DNA from: Ulva prolifera
Taxonomy: Eukaryota > Chlorophyta > Ulvophyceae > Ulvales > Ulvaceae
Assembly (NCBI GenBank): GCA_023078555.1
Contig: CM041197.1
Location: 6,221,810-6,285,809 of the forward strand
Direction: 5' to 3'
DNA: 64,000 nucleotides
Shown here in pieces: positions 44,401 to 54,530 of this stretch (positions are counted from its first letter, which is position 1; each line of letters opens with the position of its first letter). A program made the translations under genes and the position numbers. The notes under the pieces are model-generated. The model saw only the letters and a list, made by a program, of their open reading frames with translations, was not told the DNA's origin and did not search any database.

Positions 44401-47400
44401 ACAGTTCACTGCACATGTGAGTTGCCGAATGGATTTGCAGCTCAGGTGTGCCAGTGGCTGCCTCAGCTCCTTCACAAAAAATTCAGCATGCTCACAGAAG
44501 CGGGAAACCAGCATGCACGTGCGACGTATGCAGCCAGCACCCAACCCAGCCTTGGGCTGCTGGAGCTCAAACTGCACAGTTCACTGCACATGTGAGTTGA
44601 TGAATGAATATGCAGCTCAGGCGCGCCAGTGGCAGCCTCAGCTCCTTCACAAAAAAGTCAGCATGCTCACAGAAGCGGGAAACCAGCATGCACGTGCGAC
44701 GTATGCAGCCAGCACCCAACCCAGCCTTGGGCTGCTGGAGCTCAAACTGCACAGTTCACTGCACATGTGAGTTGCCGAATGGATTTGCAGCTCAGGTGTG
44801 CCAGTGGCAGCCTCAGCTCCTTCACAAAAAATTCAGCATGCTCACAGAAGCGGGAAACCAGCATGCACGTGCGACGTATGCAGCCAGCACCAAACCCAAC
44901 CTTGAGCTGCTGGAGTTCAAACTGCACAGTTCACTGCACATGTGAGTTGCCGAATGGATTTGCAGCTCAGGTGTGTCAGTGGCTGCCTCAGCTCCTTCAC
45001 AAAAAAATCAGCATGTTCACAGAAGCGGGAAACCAGCATGCACGTGCGACGTATGCAGCCAGCACCAAACCCAGCCTTGGGCTGCTGGAGCTCAAACTGC
45101 ACAGTTCACTGCACATGTGAGTTACCGAATGGATTTGCAGCTCAGGTGTGCCAGTGGCTGCCTCAGCTCCTTCACAAAAAATTCAGCATGCTCACAGAGC
45201 GGGAAACCAGCATGCACGTGCGACGTATGCAGCCAGCACCCAACCCAGCCTTGGGCTGCTGGAGCTCAAACTGCACAGTTCACTGCACATGTGAGTTGCC
45301 GAATGGATTTGCAGCTCAGGTGTGCCAGTGGCTGCCTCAGCTCCTTCACAAAAAATTCAGCATGCTCACAGAAGCGGGAAACCAGCATGCACGTGCGACG
45401 TATGCAGCCAGCACCCAACCCAGCCTTGGGCTGCTGGAGCTCAAACTGCACAGTTCACTGCACATGTGAGTTGATGAATGAATATGCAGCTCAGGCGCGC
45501 CAGTGGCAGCCTCAGCTCCTTCACAAAAAAGTCAGCATGCTCACAGAAGCGGGAAACCAGCATGCACGTGCGACGTATGCAGCCAGCACCAAACCCAGCC
45601 TTGGGCTGCTGGAGCTCAAACTGCACAGTTCACTGCACATGTGAGTTGCCGAATGGATTTGCAGCTCAGGTGTGCCAGTGGCAGCCTCAGCTCCTTCACA
45701 AAAAATTCAGCATGCTCACAGAGCGGGAAACCAGCATGCACGTGCGACGTATGCAGCCAGCACCCAACCCAGCCTTGGGCTGCTGGAGCTCAAACTGCAC
45801 AGTTCACTGCACATGTGAGTTGCCGAATGGATTTGCAGCTCAGGTGTGCCAGTGGCTGCCTCAGCTCCTTCACAAAAAATTCAGCATGCTCACAGAAGCG
45901 GGAAACCAGCATGCACGTGCGACGTATGCAGCCAGCACCCAACCCAGCCTTGGGCTGCTGGAGCTCAAACTGCACAGTTCACTGCACATGTGAGTTGATG
46001 AATGAATATGCAGCTCAGGCGCGCCAGTGGCAGCCTCAGCTCCTTCACAAAAAAGTCAGCATGCTCACAGAAGCGGGAAACCAGCATGCACGTGCGACGT
46101 ATGCAGCCAGCACCAAACCCAGCCTTGGGCTGCTGGAGCTCAAACTGCACAGTTCACTGCACATGTGAGTTGCCGAATGGATTTGCAGCTCAGGTGTGCC
46201 AGTGGCAGCCTCAGCTCCTTCACAAAAAATTCAGCATGCTCACAGAGCGGGAAACCAGCATGCACGTGCGACGTATGCAGCCAGCACCCAACCCAGCCTT
46301 GGGCTGCTGGAGCTCAAACTGCACAGTTCACTGCACATGTGAGTTGCCGAATGGATTTGCAGCTCAGGTGTGCCAGTGGCAGCCTCAGCTCCTTCACAAA
46401 AAATTCAGCATGCTCACAGAAGCGGGAAACCAGCATGCACGTGCGACGTATGCAGCCAGCACCCAACCCAGCCTTGGGCTGCTGGAGCTCAAACTGCACA
46501 GTTCACTGCACATGTGAGTTGATGAATGAATATGCAGCTCAGGCGCGCCAGTGGCAGCCTCAGCTCCTTCACAAAAAAGTCAGCATGCTCACAGAAGCGG
46601 GAAACCAGCATGCACGTGCGACGTATGCAGCCAGCACCAAACCCAGCCTTGGGCTGCTGGAGCTCAAACTGCACAGTTCACTGCACATGTGAGTTGCCGA
46701 ATGGATTTGCAGCTCAGGTGTGCCAGTGGCAGCCTCAGCTCCTTCACAAAAAATTCAGCATGCTCACAGAGCGGGAAACCAGCATGCACGTGCGACGTAT
46801 GCAGCCAGCACCCAACCCAGCCTTGGGCTGCTGGAGCTCAAACTGCACAGTTCACTGCACATGTGAGTTGCCGAATGGATTTGCAGCTCAGGTGTGCCAG
46901 TGGCAGCCTCAGCTCCTTCACAAAAAATTCAGCATGCTCACAGAGCGGGAAACCAGCATGCACGTGCGACGTATGCAGCCAGCACCCAACCCAGCCTTGG
47001 GCTGCTGGAGCTCAAACTGCACAGTTCACTGCACATGTGAGTTGCCGAATGGATTTGCAGCTCAGGTGTGCCAGTGGCAGCCTCAGCTCCTTCACAAAAA
47101 ATTCAGCATGCTCACAGAAGCGGGAAACCAGCATGCACGTGCGACGTATGCAGCCAGCACCAAACCCAACCTTGAGCTGCTGGAGTTCAAACTGCACAGT
47201 TCACTGCACATGTGAGTTGCCGAATGGATTTGCAGCTCAGGTGTGTCAGTGGCTGCCTCAGCTCCTTCACAAAAAAATCAGCATGTTCACAGAAGCGGGA
47301 AACCAGCATGCACGTGCGACGTATGCAGCCAGCACCAAACCCAGCCTTGGGCTGCTGGAGCTCAAACTGCACAGTTCACTGCACATGTGAGTTGCCGAAT

Positions 47401-50400
47401 GGATTTGCAGCTCAGGTGTGCCAGTGGCTGCCACAGCTCCTTCACAAAAAATTCAGCATGCTCACAGAGCGGGAAACCAGCATGCACGTGCGACGTATGC
47501 AGCCAGCACCCAACCCAGCCTTGGGCTGCTGGAGCTCAAACTGCACAGTTCACTGCACATGTGAGTTGCCGAATGGATTTGCAGCTCAGGTGTGCCAGTG
47601 GCTGCCACAGCTCCTTCACAAAAAATTCAGCATGCTCACAGAAGCGGGAAACCAGCATGCACGTGCGACGTATGCAGCCAGCACCAAACCCAGCCTTGGG
47701 CTGCTGGAGCTCAAACTGCACAGTTCACTGCACATGTGAGTTGCCGAATGGATTTGCAGCTCAGGTGTGCCAGTGGCAGCCTCAGCTCCTTCACAAAAAA
47801 TTCAGCATGCTCACAGAGCGGGAAACCAGCATGCACGTGCGACGTATGCAGCCAGCACCCAACCCAGCCTTGGGCTGCTGGAGCTCAAACTGCACAGTTC
47901 ACTGCACATGTGAGTTGCCGAATGGATTTGCAGCTCAGGTGTGCCAGTGGCAGCCTTAGCTCCTTCACAAAAAATTCAGCATGCTCACAGAAGCGGGAAA
48001 CCAGCATGCACGTGCGACGTATGCAGCCAGCACCCAACCCAGCCTTGGGCTGCTGGAGCTCAAACTGCACAGTTCACTGCACATGTGAGTTGATGAATGA
48101 ATATGCAGCTCAGGCGCGCCAGTGGCAGCCTCAGCTCCTTCACAAAAAAGTCAGCATGCTCACAGAAGCGGGAAACCAGCATGCACGTGCGACGTATGCA
48201 GCCAGCACCAAACCCAGCCTTGGGCTGCTGGAGCTCAAACTGCACAGTTCACTGCACATGTGAGTTGCCGAATGGATTTGCAGCTCAGGTGTGCCAGTGG
48301 CAGCCTCAGCTCCTTCACAAAAAATTCAGCATGCTCACAGAGCGGGAAACCAGCATGCACGTGCGACGTATGCAGCCAGCACCCAACCCAGCCTTGGGCT
48401 GCTGGAGCTCAAACTGCACAGTTCACTGCACATGTGAGTTGCCGAATGGATTTGCAGCTAAGGTGTGCCAGTGGCTGCCTCAGCTCCTTCACAAAAAATT
48501 CAGCATGCTCACAGAAGCGGGAAACCAGCATGCACGTGCGACGTATGCAGCCAGCACCCAACCCAGCCTTGGGCTGCTGGAGCTCAAACTGCACAGTTCA
48601 CTGCACATGTGAGTTGATGAATGAATATGCAGCTCAGGCGCGCCAGTGGCAGCCTCAGCTCCTTCACAAAAAAGTCAGCATGCTCACAGAAGCGGGAAAC
48701 CAGCATGCACGTGCGACGTATGCAGCCAGCACCAAACCCAGCCTTGGGCTGCTGGAGCTCAAACTGCACAGTTCACTGCACATGTGAGTTGCCGAATGGA
48801 TTTGCAGCTCAGGTGTGCCAGTGGCAGCCTCAGCTCCTTCACAAAAAATTCAGCATGCTCACAGAGCGGGAAACCAGCATGCACGTGCGACGTATGCAGC
48901 CAGCACCCAACCCAGCCTTGGGCTGCTGGAGCTCAAACTGCACAGTTCACTGCACATGTGAGTTGCCGAATGGATTTGCAGCTCAGGTGTGCCAGTGGCA
49001 GCCTCAGCTCCTTCACAAAAAATTCAGCATGCTCACAGAAGCGGGAAACCAGCATGCACGTGCGACGTATGCAGCCAGCACCCAACCCAGCCTTGGGCTG
49101 CTGGAGCTCAAACTGCACAGTTCACTGCACATGTGAGTTGATGAATGAATATGCAGCTCAGGCGCGCCAGTGGCAGCCTCAGCTCCTTCACAAAAAAGTC
49201 AGCATGCTCACAGAAGCGGGAAACCAGCATGCACGTGCGACGTATGCAGCCAGCACCAAACCCAGCCTTGGGCTGCTGGAGCTCAAACTGCACAGTTCAC
49301 TGCACATGTGAGTTGCCGAATGGATTTGCAGCTCAGGTGTGCCAGTGGCAGCCTCAGCTCCTTCACAAAAAATTCAGCATGCTCACAGAGCGGGAAACCA
49401 GCATGCACGTGCGACGTATGCAGCCAGCACCCAACCCAGCCTTGGGCTGCTGGAGCTCAAACTGCACAGTTCACTGCACATGTGAGTTGCCGAATGGATT
49501 TGCAGCTAAGGTGTGCCAGTGGCTGCCTCAGCTCCTTCACAAAAAATTCAGCATGCTCACAGAAGCGGGAAACCAGCATGCACGTGCGACGTATGCAGCC
49601 AGCACCCAACCCAGCCTTGGGCTGCTGGAGCTCAAACTGCACAGTTCACTGCACATGTGAGTTGATGAATGAATATGCAGCTCAGGCGCGCCAGTGGCAG
49701 CCTCAGCTCCTTCACAAAAAAGTCAGCATGCTCACAGAAGCGGGAAACCAGCATGCACGTGCGACGTATGCAGCCAGCACCAAACCCAGCCTTGGGCTGC
49801 TGGAGCTCAAACTGCACAGTTCACTGCACATGTGAGTTGCCGAATGGATTTGCAGCTCAGGTGTGCCAGTGGCAGCCTCAGCTCCTTCACAAAAAATTCA
49901 GCATGCTCACAGAGCGGGAAACCAGCATGCACGTGCGACGTATGCAGCCAGCACCCAACCCAGCCTTGGGCTGCTGGAGCTCAAACTGCACAGTTCACTG
50001 CACATGTGAGTTGCCGAATGGATTTGCAGCTCAGGTGTGCCAGTGGCAGCCTCAGCTCCTTCACAAAAAATTCAGCATGCTCACAGAGCGGGAAACCAGC
50101 ATGCACGTGCGACGTATGCAGCCAGCACCCAACCCAGCCTTGGGCTGCTGGAGCTCAAACTGCACAGTTCACTGCACATGTGAGTTGCCGAATGGATTTG
50201 CAGCTCAGGTGTGCCAGTGGCTGCCTCAGCTCCTTCACAAAAAATTCAGCATGCTCACAGAAGCGGGAAACCAGCATGCACGTGCGACGTATGCAGCCAG
50301 CACCCAACCCAGCCTTGGGCTGCTGGAGCTCAAACTGCACAGTTCACTGCACATGTGAGTTGATGAATGAATATGCAGCTCAGGCGCGCCAGTGGCAGCC

Positions 50401-50780
50401 TCAGCTCCTTCACAAAAAAATCAGCATGTTCACAGAAGCGGGAAACCAGCATGCACGTGCGACGTATGCAGCCAGCACCCAACCCAGCCTTGGGCTGCTG
50501 GAGCTCAAACTGCACAGTTCACTGCACATGTGAGTTGCCGAATGGATTTGCAGCTCAGGTGTGCCAGTGGCAGCCTCAGCTTCTTCAAAAAAAATCCAGC
50601 ATGTACACAGAAGCGGGAAATCAGCATGCACGTGCGCCGCAAGCAGCCAGCACCAAACCCAACCTTGAGCTGCTGGAGTTCAAACTGCACAGTTCACTGC
50701 ACATGTGAGTTGATGAATGAATATGCAGCTCAGGTTTGCCAGTGGCTGCCTCAGCTCCTTCTCAAAAAATCCAGCATGCT
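41426..50780. repeat. 174/175-bp tandem array inside the CACTA element
   Basis: About 53 head-to-tail units of 174 or 175 bp. The two lengths differ by one A (CACAGAGCGGG versus CACAGAAGCGGG). Each unit contains CACATGTG, GCAGCTCAGG, CAGCTCCTTCACAAAAAA, CAGCATGCACGTGCGACG and CTTGGGCTGCTGGAGCTC. Main subtypes differ by TTGCCGAATGGATTTGC versus TTGATGAATGAATATGC, CAGTGGCTGCC versus CAGTGGCAGCC, and AGCACCCAAC versus AGCACCAAAC. The last units (50580-50780) are more diverged than the core, as usual at array edges. It has no similarity that I can see to the 167-bp satellite outside. It lies entirely within the transposon and so would move with it. Confidence 0.96.
45471..50359. repeat. Trimeric higher-order repeat (~524 bp) of the 175-bp unit
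   Basis: The TTGATGAATGAATATGC subtype works as a register mark. Its ATGAATATG occurs at 41636, 42160, 42858, 43906, 44604, 45478, 46002, 46526, 48097, 48621, 49145, 49669 and 50367. Most spacings are 524 bp (three units: 175+175+174), with others of about 698, 874, 1048 and 1571 bp (4, 5, 6 and 9 units). The array therefore expanded largely by amplification of a trimer, with occasional added single units. Confidence 0.85.
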
Positions 50781-51015
50781 TGTAACAGCTGCCATGCGTA
50801 ACATGTACATTTGCACCCAGGGAATGGTGGGACGTGTGGTTTGTGGACATGAAAGTGAACTCTGCGTATGGCAGGTGGACAGTGGAGAGGAGTCCATGCC
50901 GGTAGAAAAGGCAAATCTGTACAGATCAGTGTCACGAGTCGCGACACGTTTGGATTTGATGCAGTTTACATCCACGACTCTTTATTCTGAGCTAGAAAAC
51001 TTTATCGAAGTATGA
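50392..51015 (+). CDS. Open frame running from the last 175-bp units into unique DNA (uncertain)
   Basis: The reading frame covers about two final repeat units and then stays open for about 80 codons beyond the array, ending at a TGA at 51013. The unique part includes the residues VVCGHESELCVWQVDSGEES and ends STTLYSELENFIEV. The sequence ATCGAA followed by GTATGA at the end could be a splice donor (GAA|GTATGA), making the non-repeat part a possible exon. No domain is recognised and the start codon lies inside repeat sequence, so the ORF as a whole may be fortuitous. If it is transcribed, the repeat-derived part would give a Cys-rich peptide. It lies 700 bp upstream of, and on the same strand as, the candidate gene at 51720. 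Confidence 0.25.
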   Translation: MAASAPSQKNQHVHRSGKPACTCDVCSQHPTQPWAAGAQTAQFTAHVSCRMDLQLRCASGSLSFFKKNPACTQKREISMHVRRKQPAPNPTLSCWSSNCTVHCTCELMNEYAAQVCQWLPQLLLKKSSMLVTAAMRNMYICTQGMVGRVVCGHESELCVWQVDSGEESMPVEKANLYRSVSRVATRLDLMQFTSTTLYSELENFIEV

Positions 51016-51719
51016 TTTGGTGTGAAACACCGCGTCAAGCTGATTTAATTCCCACATACATTTCTGACTTGCTAGCTTTCGAGGTAAGCATCAGCAAGGC
51101 TGATGTCCCCAATGCTTGAAAAACTAATATTCGTGGAGGCAACCTTACTCCCCGCTTCCCTCTTAATTTGAGACCTGACGAATGGGAAATGGCATCGATT
51201 TTGCCCCTCGGCGAATGGACAGAGAGTTGGGTTTTCACCATTTCAGATTTATATCATGCTCGGATGCACCTGGCGCCTGCAAACACAGCCACAATACATT
51301 ATAATTACAGCCTCTTGACTTTTTCAGGTTAGCTGTGGCGAGACACAGGTCGTGTCATTGTCGAGTGCTAAAGGGCAGCAATCACAGACACATAAAAGGA
51401 GCAGCCACCATACCGCTCGTGCCATCTTTATGATGGCGTCGACGTTGACCTTTGACTTCAGCACGATGATGTGACGGCAGACATGGACCGTCGCGACTGG
51501 ATGGCGGAGCTGGGGTCTGGTGCTGCCTACGCCATCGCTGTGGGGTATCCTCCCCCTACGCCACACGCACGCGGTGGCAACGCGCCTGGAGAACTTTGTC
51601 ACGCCCAGCGAACGTCACTGAATCTGGCGACGGAATCCGGTCACAAGCGAGCGCATCTCCGCAGCATTGTGGTTTGACCGTCTACTCGTCGAGTGTGAGT
51701 TACTCCCAGATTTGCCACC
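51016..51719. promoter_or_regulatory. Region upstream of the candidate element gene, TATA-like box
   Basis: CATAAAAGGA at 51391-51400 resembles a TATA box and lies about 330 bp upstream of the ATG at 51720. An open frame with ATG at 51483 (starting MDRRDWMAEL, to 51677) lies between them and could be an upstream exon or leader ORF. I see no repeats here. The promoter assignment is inference from position only. Confidence 0.3.
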
Positions 51720-52148
51720 ATGCAAGCCGGCCAAGACGCTCCCGGGCTCCGGCCGTATACACTGTCTATTAAGGTGATTGACATTTACTCAGATGGCAAA
51801 CTCCTCGTGACAGCCGATACGTATACGAGCAAGCCACTAGGGGTGCCAGCAGATTGCCGCAGCCACGCTGAGGAAGTAATCTTGACTATATTGAGCGATG
51901 TCGGCAGGGCAGGGTCGAAGGAGTTCAGCGTGGAAGGCAGCTTGGAGAAGAAACAATTTAGTCTTCGGAAGATCATGGAACGAATCTACGCCATGAGACT
52001 CGAGGCAGCCGAGCCGGTGCACGAGGCGCTCACGCGACTGCAGAACACTACCCAGATTTAGGGCCACTACGAATTACGTCTGACGACGAAGAAGAAAGGT
52101 CGCGGCAAAAGCAGACCAAAGGTCGATGCGCAGCAGGCCAAGTACGAG
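51720..52148 (+). CDS. Candidate exon 1 of an unrecognised gene in the CACTA right arm
   Basis: The ATG at 51720 sits in GCCACCATGC, an excellent eukaryotic initiation context, which is why I chose it. The frame gives 113 residues starting MQAGQDAPGLRPYTLSIKV, meets TAG at 52059, and then stays open through a very basic stretch (TTKKKGRGKSRPK) to KYE at 52148, where GAG|GTACGC makes a good splice donor. The conserved-looking frame on both sides of the TAG suggests one ancestral exon. The TAG may be an inactivating change, be read through, or be removed with a 45-nt GT-AG segment (52017-52061) that also keeps the frame. The composition (charged, few low-complexity runs) looks like a real protein. 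I recognise no family. It could be a diverged element protein or a captured host gene fragment. Confidence 0.45.
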
Positions 52149-52304
52149 GTACGCAGCCACTTTAAAGCTGGCATTTGCACCAAGCGCGTTTCACGTTCAA
52201 TATTGGGCGCGCACTCGCGAGTGGTCGACAGTCGCATTCCGCGCCGTCTAACCGTTGGGTCTCTCGTAATGAATGGTTAACAGTGCCCCATATTCAACGT
52301 GCAG
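52149..52304 (+). other. Candidate intron 1 (GTACGC...GTGCAG)
   Basis: A 156-nt segment with GT-AG ends joins two open frames in phase 0 (codon GAG before, AAT after). The exon 1 frame remains open into the segment until TAA at 52278, but the sense then passes to another frame at the GTGCAG acceptor. This is inferred from splice signals and frame continuity only. Confidence 0.4.
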
Positions 52305-52535
52305 AATCCAGCAAGGAGGGAAGCTGGGCTGGCAACTATAGCGTACATGCCATCAAGCCTGTCCAAGGTAGCTCTCAATGCAGCATTGAAGGCCGATCCC
52401 GAATATCGCGTCAAGGTCAAGTTTCTGCCAAAGGCAGTAACATTCTGGGGACCAGAAGACCGATGGTGGCTACCGGGAATGCCTGTTGCCAGGCTTGGGC
52501 TGCGGGCCAAGCTGAGCTCTGAACTGTTTATCGAG
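52305..52535 (+). CDS. Candidate exon 2 of the same unrecognised gene
   Basis: Following the GTGCAG acceptor, 77 codons are open in phase 0, starting NPARREAGLATIAYMPSS, with an aromatic-rich centre (VTFWGPEDRWWLPGMPVARL) and ending SELFIE before GAG|GTCCTC. The open frame extends further to TGA at 52602 if this donor is not used. It is predicted soluble, with no membrane segment or zinc-binding pattern. No family is recognised. Phase-0 boundaries on both sides match those of its neighbours, which supports the gene model more than any single splice site does. Confidence 0.42.
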
Positions 52536-52658
52536 GTCCTCACCCTAGTCTGCCTTCGCTGTATTCCACAGAATTTACATGAGCAGTACTCAGGTGATCT
52601 CTGAACAATCAACTTTAGGATGCAATGGATTGCAAATGTCAGGTGCCACTCCTTGCAG
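52536..52658 (+). other. Candidate intron 2 (GTCCTC...TTGCAG)
   Basis: A 123-nt segment with a weak GT donor and a good CCTTGCAG acceptor joins exon 2 to the next open frame in phase 0. Alternative acceptors (CTTTAG at 52618, GTCAG near 52640) are less compatible with the frame. Assignment is tentative. Confidence 0.35.
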
Positions 52659-53051
52659 AACATTGAAGAAGACGCCATCGTTGGCTTCCAGAAGTTGCTG
52701 GCGCTCGCCTCATATGGCGAGGCAATGCGGCGCGATTTGGCCACAAAGCATCTTGATTATCAGACGAAAAAGCTGCATTTGAAAGTGCTGTCCAAGTATG
52801 ACATCTTTGCCCTTTCCATGTCGGTATCCTTCGCCAATGTCACGATTCTGTCCTCTGATTACGAATATGCCTATGTAGGGCCACAGATCTCTAGAGAACA
52901 TGCGCTCGAGATCCAGAGCAGCTTGTCTGATGGACTTTTTACTGTCTATTGGAGAGAAAGAAGCACTCGGTACACACCCAAGTGCATCCAAGTTGACAGG
53001 AGGGGGCCCCCTCCCGGGCACCTTCGGAGTGCAGTTCAAGGCTTTATTTGA
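52659..53051 (+). CDS. Candidate exon 3 of the same unrecognised gene
   Basis: After TTGCAG the frame reads NIEEDAIVGFQKLLALASYG, continues with helical, charged sequence (KHLDYQTKKLHLKVLSKYD), and is open to TGA at 53049-53051. A possible phase-0 donor TCG|GTATCC at 52824 would end the exon after about 55 codons; without it the frame runs for 130 codons. The segment looks protein-like and is not shadowed by a better frame on the other strand. I cannot assign it to the transposase or to any named family. It follows exons 1 and 2 on the same strand in the right arm of the transposon. Confidence 0.42.
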   Translation, partial: NIEEDAIVGFQKLLALASYGEAMRRDLATKHLDYQTKKLHLKVLSKYDIFALSMSVSFANVTILSSDYEYAYVGPQISREHALEIQSSLSDGLFTVYWRERSTRYTPKCIQVDRRGPPPGHLRSAVQGFI

Positions 53052-53559
53052 CAGCAGCTGTATCAACAGCATACAGTCTAGCTGCCATGGGTACGGCCAC
53101 TGCGGCGTGTGTGCTGTTCTTGCCCTAGCAGCAGCCTAGTGCACGTGGCGCCATGTTTGTACCCAAGATGACATGCTTCGATGTGCAGGTGCTGACATAG
53201 AATCCAACACAGAACAGTGCAACGCAGACCCACAGCTAAGCTTGCCATGTGCCAAGGTGTGTCACCAAACGTTGCATGTCCCCACTCCCTGCCTTGCAGC
53301 ATAAGGCAGTCGGGGAGCGCAATGAGCATGCTTGCTCGCATTGAATTCGCAGTTTTAACCATATCCAGGTTTGCTCACTGTCAATAGATGCTGTACGTAG
53401 TCGTGAGGCACTCTCTATGTCGCATTTCTGGTTTCCATTGCAATTATGGCATTTGTTGGTGTATCCTTCCCTGGCCACATCTTTCTGCTACGGCGGTCCA
53501 GCTCTGTTGCACACAACTATATGCCAGCAGCAATGAGTTCTGATTTGGCATTTCATGCA
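53052..53559. other. CACTA right arm, no gene seen
   Basis: This unique sequence has short overlapping frames on both strands and no recognised motif. It probably includes intron or untranslated sequence if the flanking candidate exons belong to one gene. Confidence 0.4.
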
Positions 53560-53793
53560 GAGGAAGAGGACGTCAGGGCGGCAGAGGTCGAAGAAGTATT
53601 GAGGCTAGATGCAGAGGTGCAGAACAAGACCACAGCTCCAGAGAGAGGCTGCAGCACATTTGAAGATTTTGTTTTGGACCGTTTTGTGTTGCTTGCTGAT
53701 TCATGTGTTGTTGTGATAGTGCAGCCCCCTCTCACCCTGCAGTGGCTTGTGCAATGGCGACCAGGTGTCATAGGAATGAGGGACGGGTATTAG
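53531..53793 (+). CDS. Possible acidic exon in the CACTA right arm
   Basis: From the ATG at 53533 the frame reads MSSDLAFHAEEEDVRAAEVE and then a charged helical stretch (EEVLRLDAEVQNKT) and FEDFVLDRFVLLADS, with a stop at 53793. The acidic, heptad-like part suggests a short coiled coil or helix. Candidate acceptors (CCAGCAG just before, or TGCAG near 53570) exist. The 3' part after about 53705 looks less protein-like and may be intron. No family is recognised. Confidence 0.3.
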
Positions 53794-54198
53794 CTGCCTC
53801 CAGCCTACAGATTGTAACCTTCACAAGCCATATGAGAACAGTAGGTCGCTTATCAGTACTGTACGGCTGCATGCTACATGTTTTCGAGCTCTGGAAGCAC
53901 CACCATGATCTCCTCCTAGCAATGCAGAGGAATGTGACCCTAATTGCATCAGTGGCAGATTCTGCCACCAGCTTATAATAATTGGCCCTGATACCCGAGA
54001 AACTGCCATTGGGCCAAGGGCACTTCCAGCCCCTTGGTGGTAAGGGTCACTTCTGTGCTCACATAGGAGCAGAATCATGGTGATGTGCCACAGCCTCCTT
54101 CTGCCTACTTCTATGCCCTGAAGCACCATCTTATAGTCACAAGGAACTCAAATTACACCAATGTTTGGTTGACACGTTTGCCACGATTTACTGCATAG
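53794..54198. other. CACTA right arm, non-coding or intronic
   Basis: I see no convincing frame. GGGCC and GCCCC motifs (around 53984-54033) resemble those of the subterminal regions. The stretch ends at GCATAG, a possible splice acceptor for the next candidate exon. Confidence 0.35.
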
Positions 54199-54417
54199 GT
54201 GGAAGACTTCCAGCTCGATCCCGCCACGACAAACACCACCCACTTCGGCGACTTCCAAGCATGCATCCAGCCGTCCAGTGCCGAAATCCCGTACACCACA
54301 CAACGCTGCATATACTTACGCAACTACCTACATCGCCCACTGCTTTCGCATCATTTATGCGTTATAAGCATTGCGCGTAGACCGGCTAACCATATAGTTA
54401 CTGCCCCACGGAGCTAG
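54199..54417 (+). CDS. Possible exon with C-rich third codon positions
   Basis: Directly after CTGCATAG the frame reads VEDFQLDPATTNTTHFGDFQ, then ACIQPSSAEIPYTTQRC, and is open to TAG at 54415. In the first 40 codons most third positions are C or G (GAC TTC, GAT CCC GCC ACG, CAC TTC GGC GAC TTC). This is a coding-type bias not seen in neighbouring frames. A possible phase-0 donor is TGC|GTTATA at 54361, which would make the exon 54 codons. The product is unknown. It is followed by another phase-0 candidate exon at 54531. Confidence 0.38.
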   Translation: MEDFQLDPATTNTTHFGDFQACIQPSSAEIPYTTQRCIYLRNYLHRPLLSHHLCVISIARRPANHIVTAPRS

Positions 54418-54530
54418 GCTCTGTATGATCCGAAGCGATCGCTGCACGCCAGAGTCGCCGCTTGCCACCACTAACGGACCTGTTACGTTTCATGTACTTG
54501 ATGTATTGAATGGATCTTGTTTCTGTACAG

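Noticed and set aside
41636-50708. Long ORFs (113-281 codons) on both strands of the 175-bp array as protein-coding genes
   Set aside because: They overlap in two plus frames and one minus frame at once, begin and end at fixed repeat positions, and follow from the small number of stop codons in the unit.
52277-52744. 155-codon minus-strand ORF
   Set aside because: It is the antisense of candidate exons 2 and 3, whose plus frames have splice signals and consistent phase.
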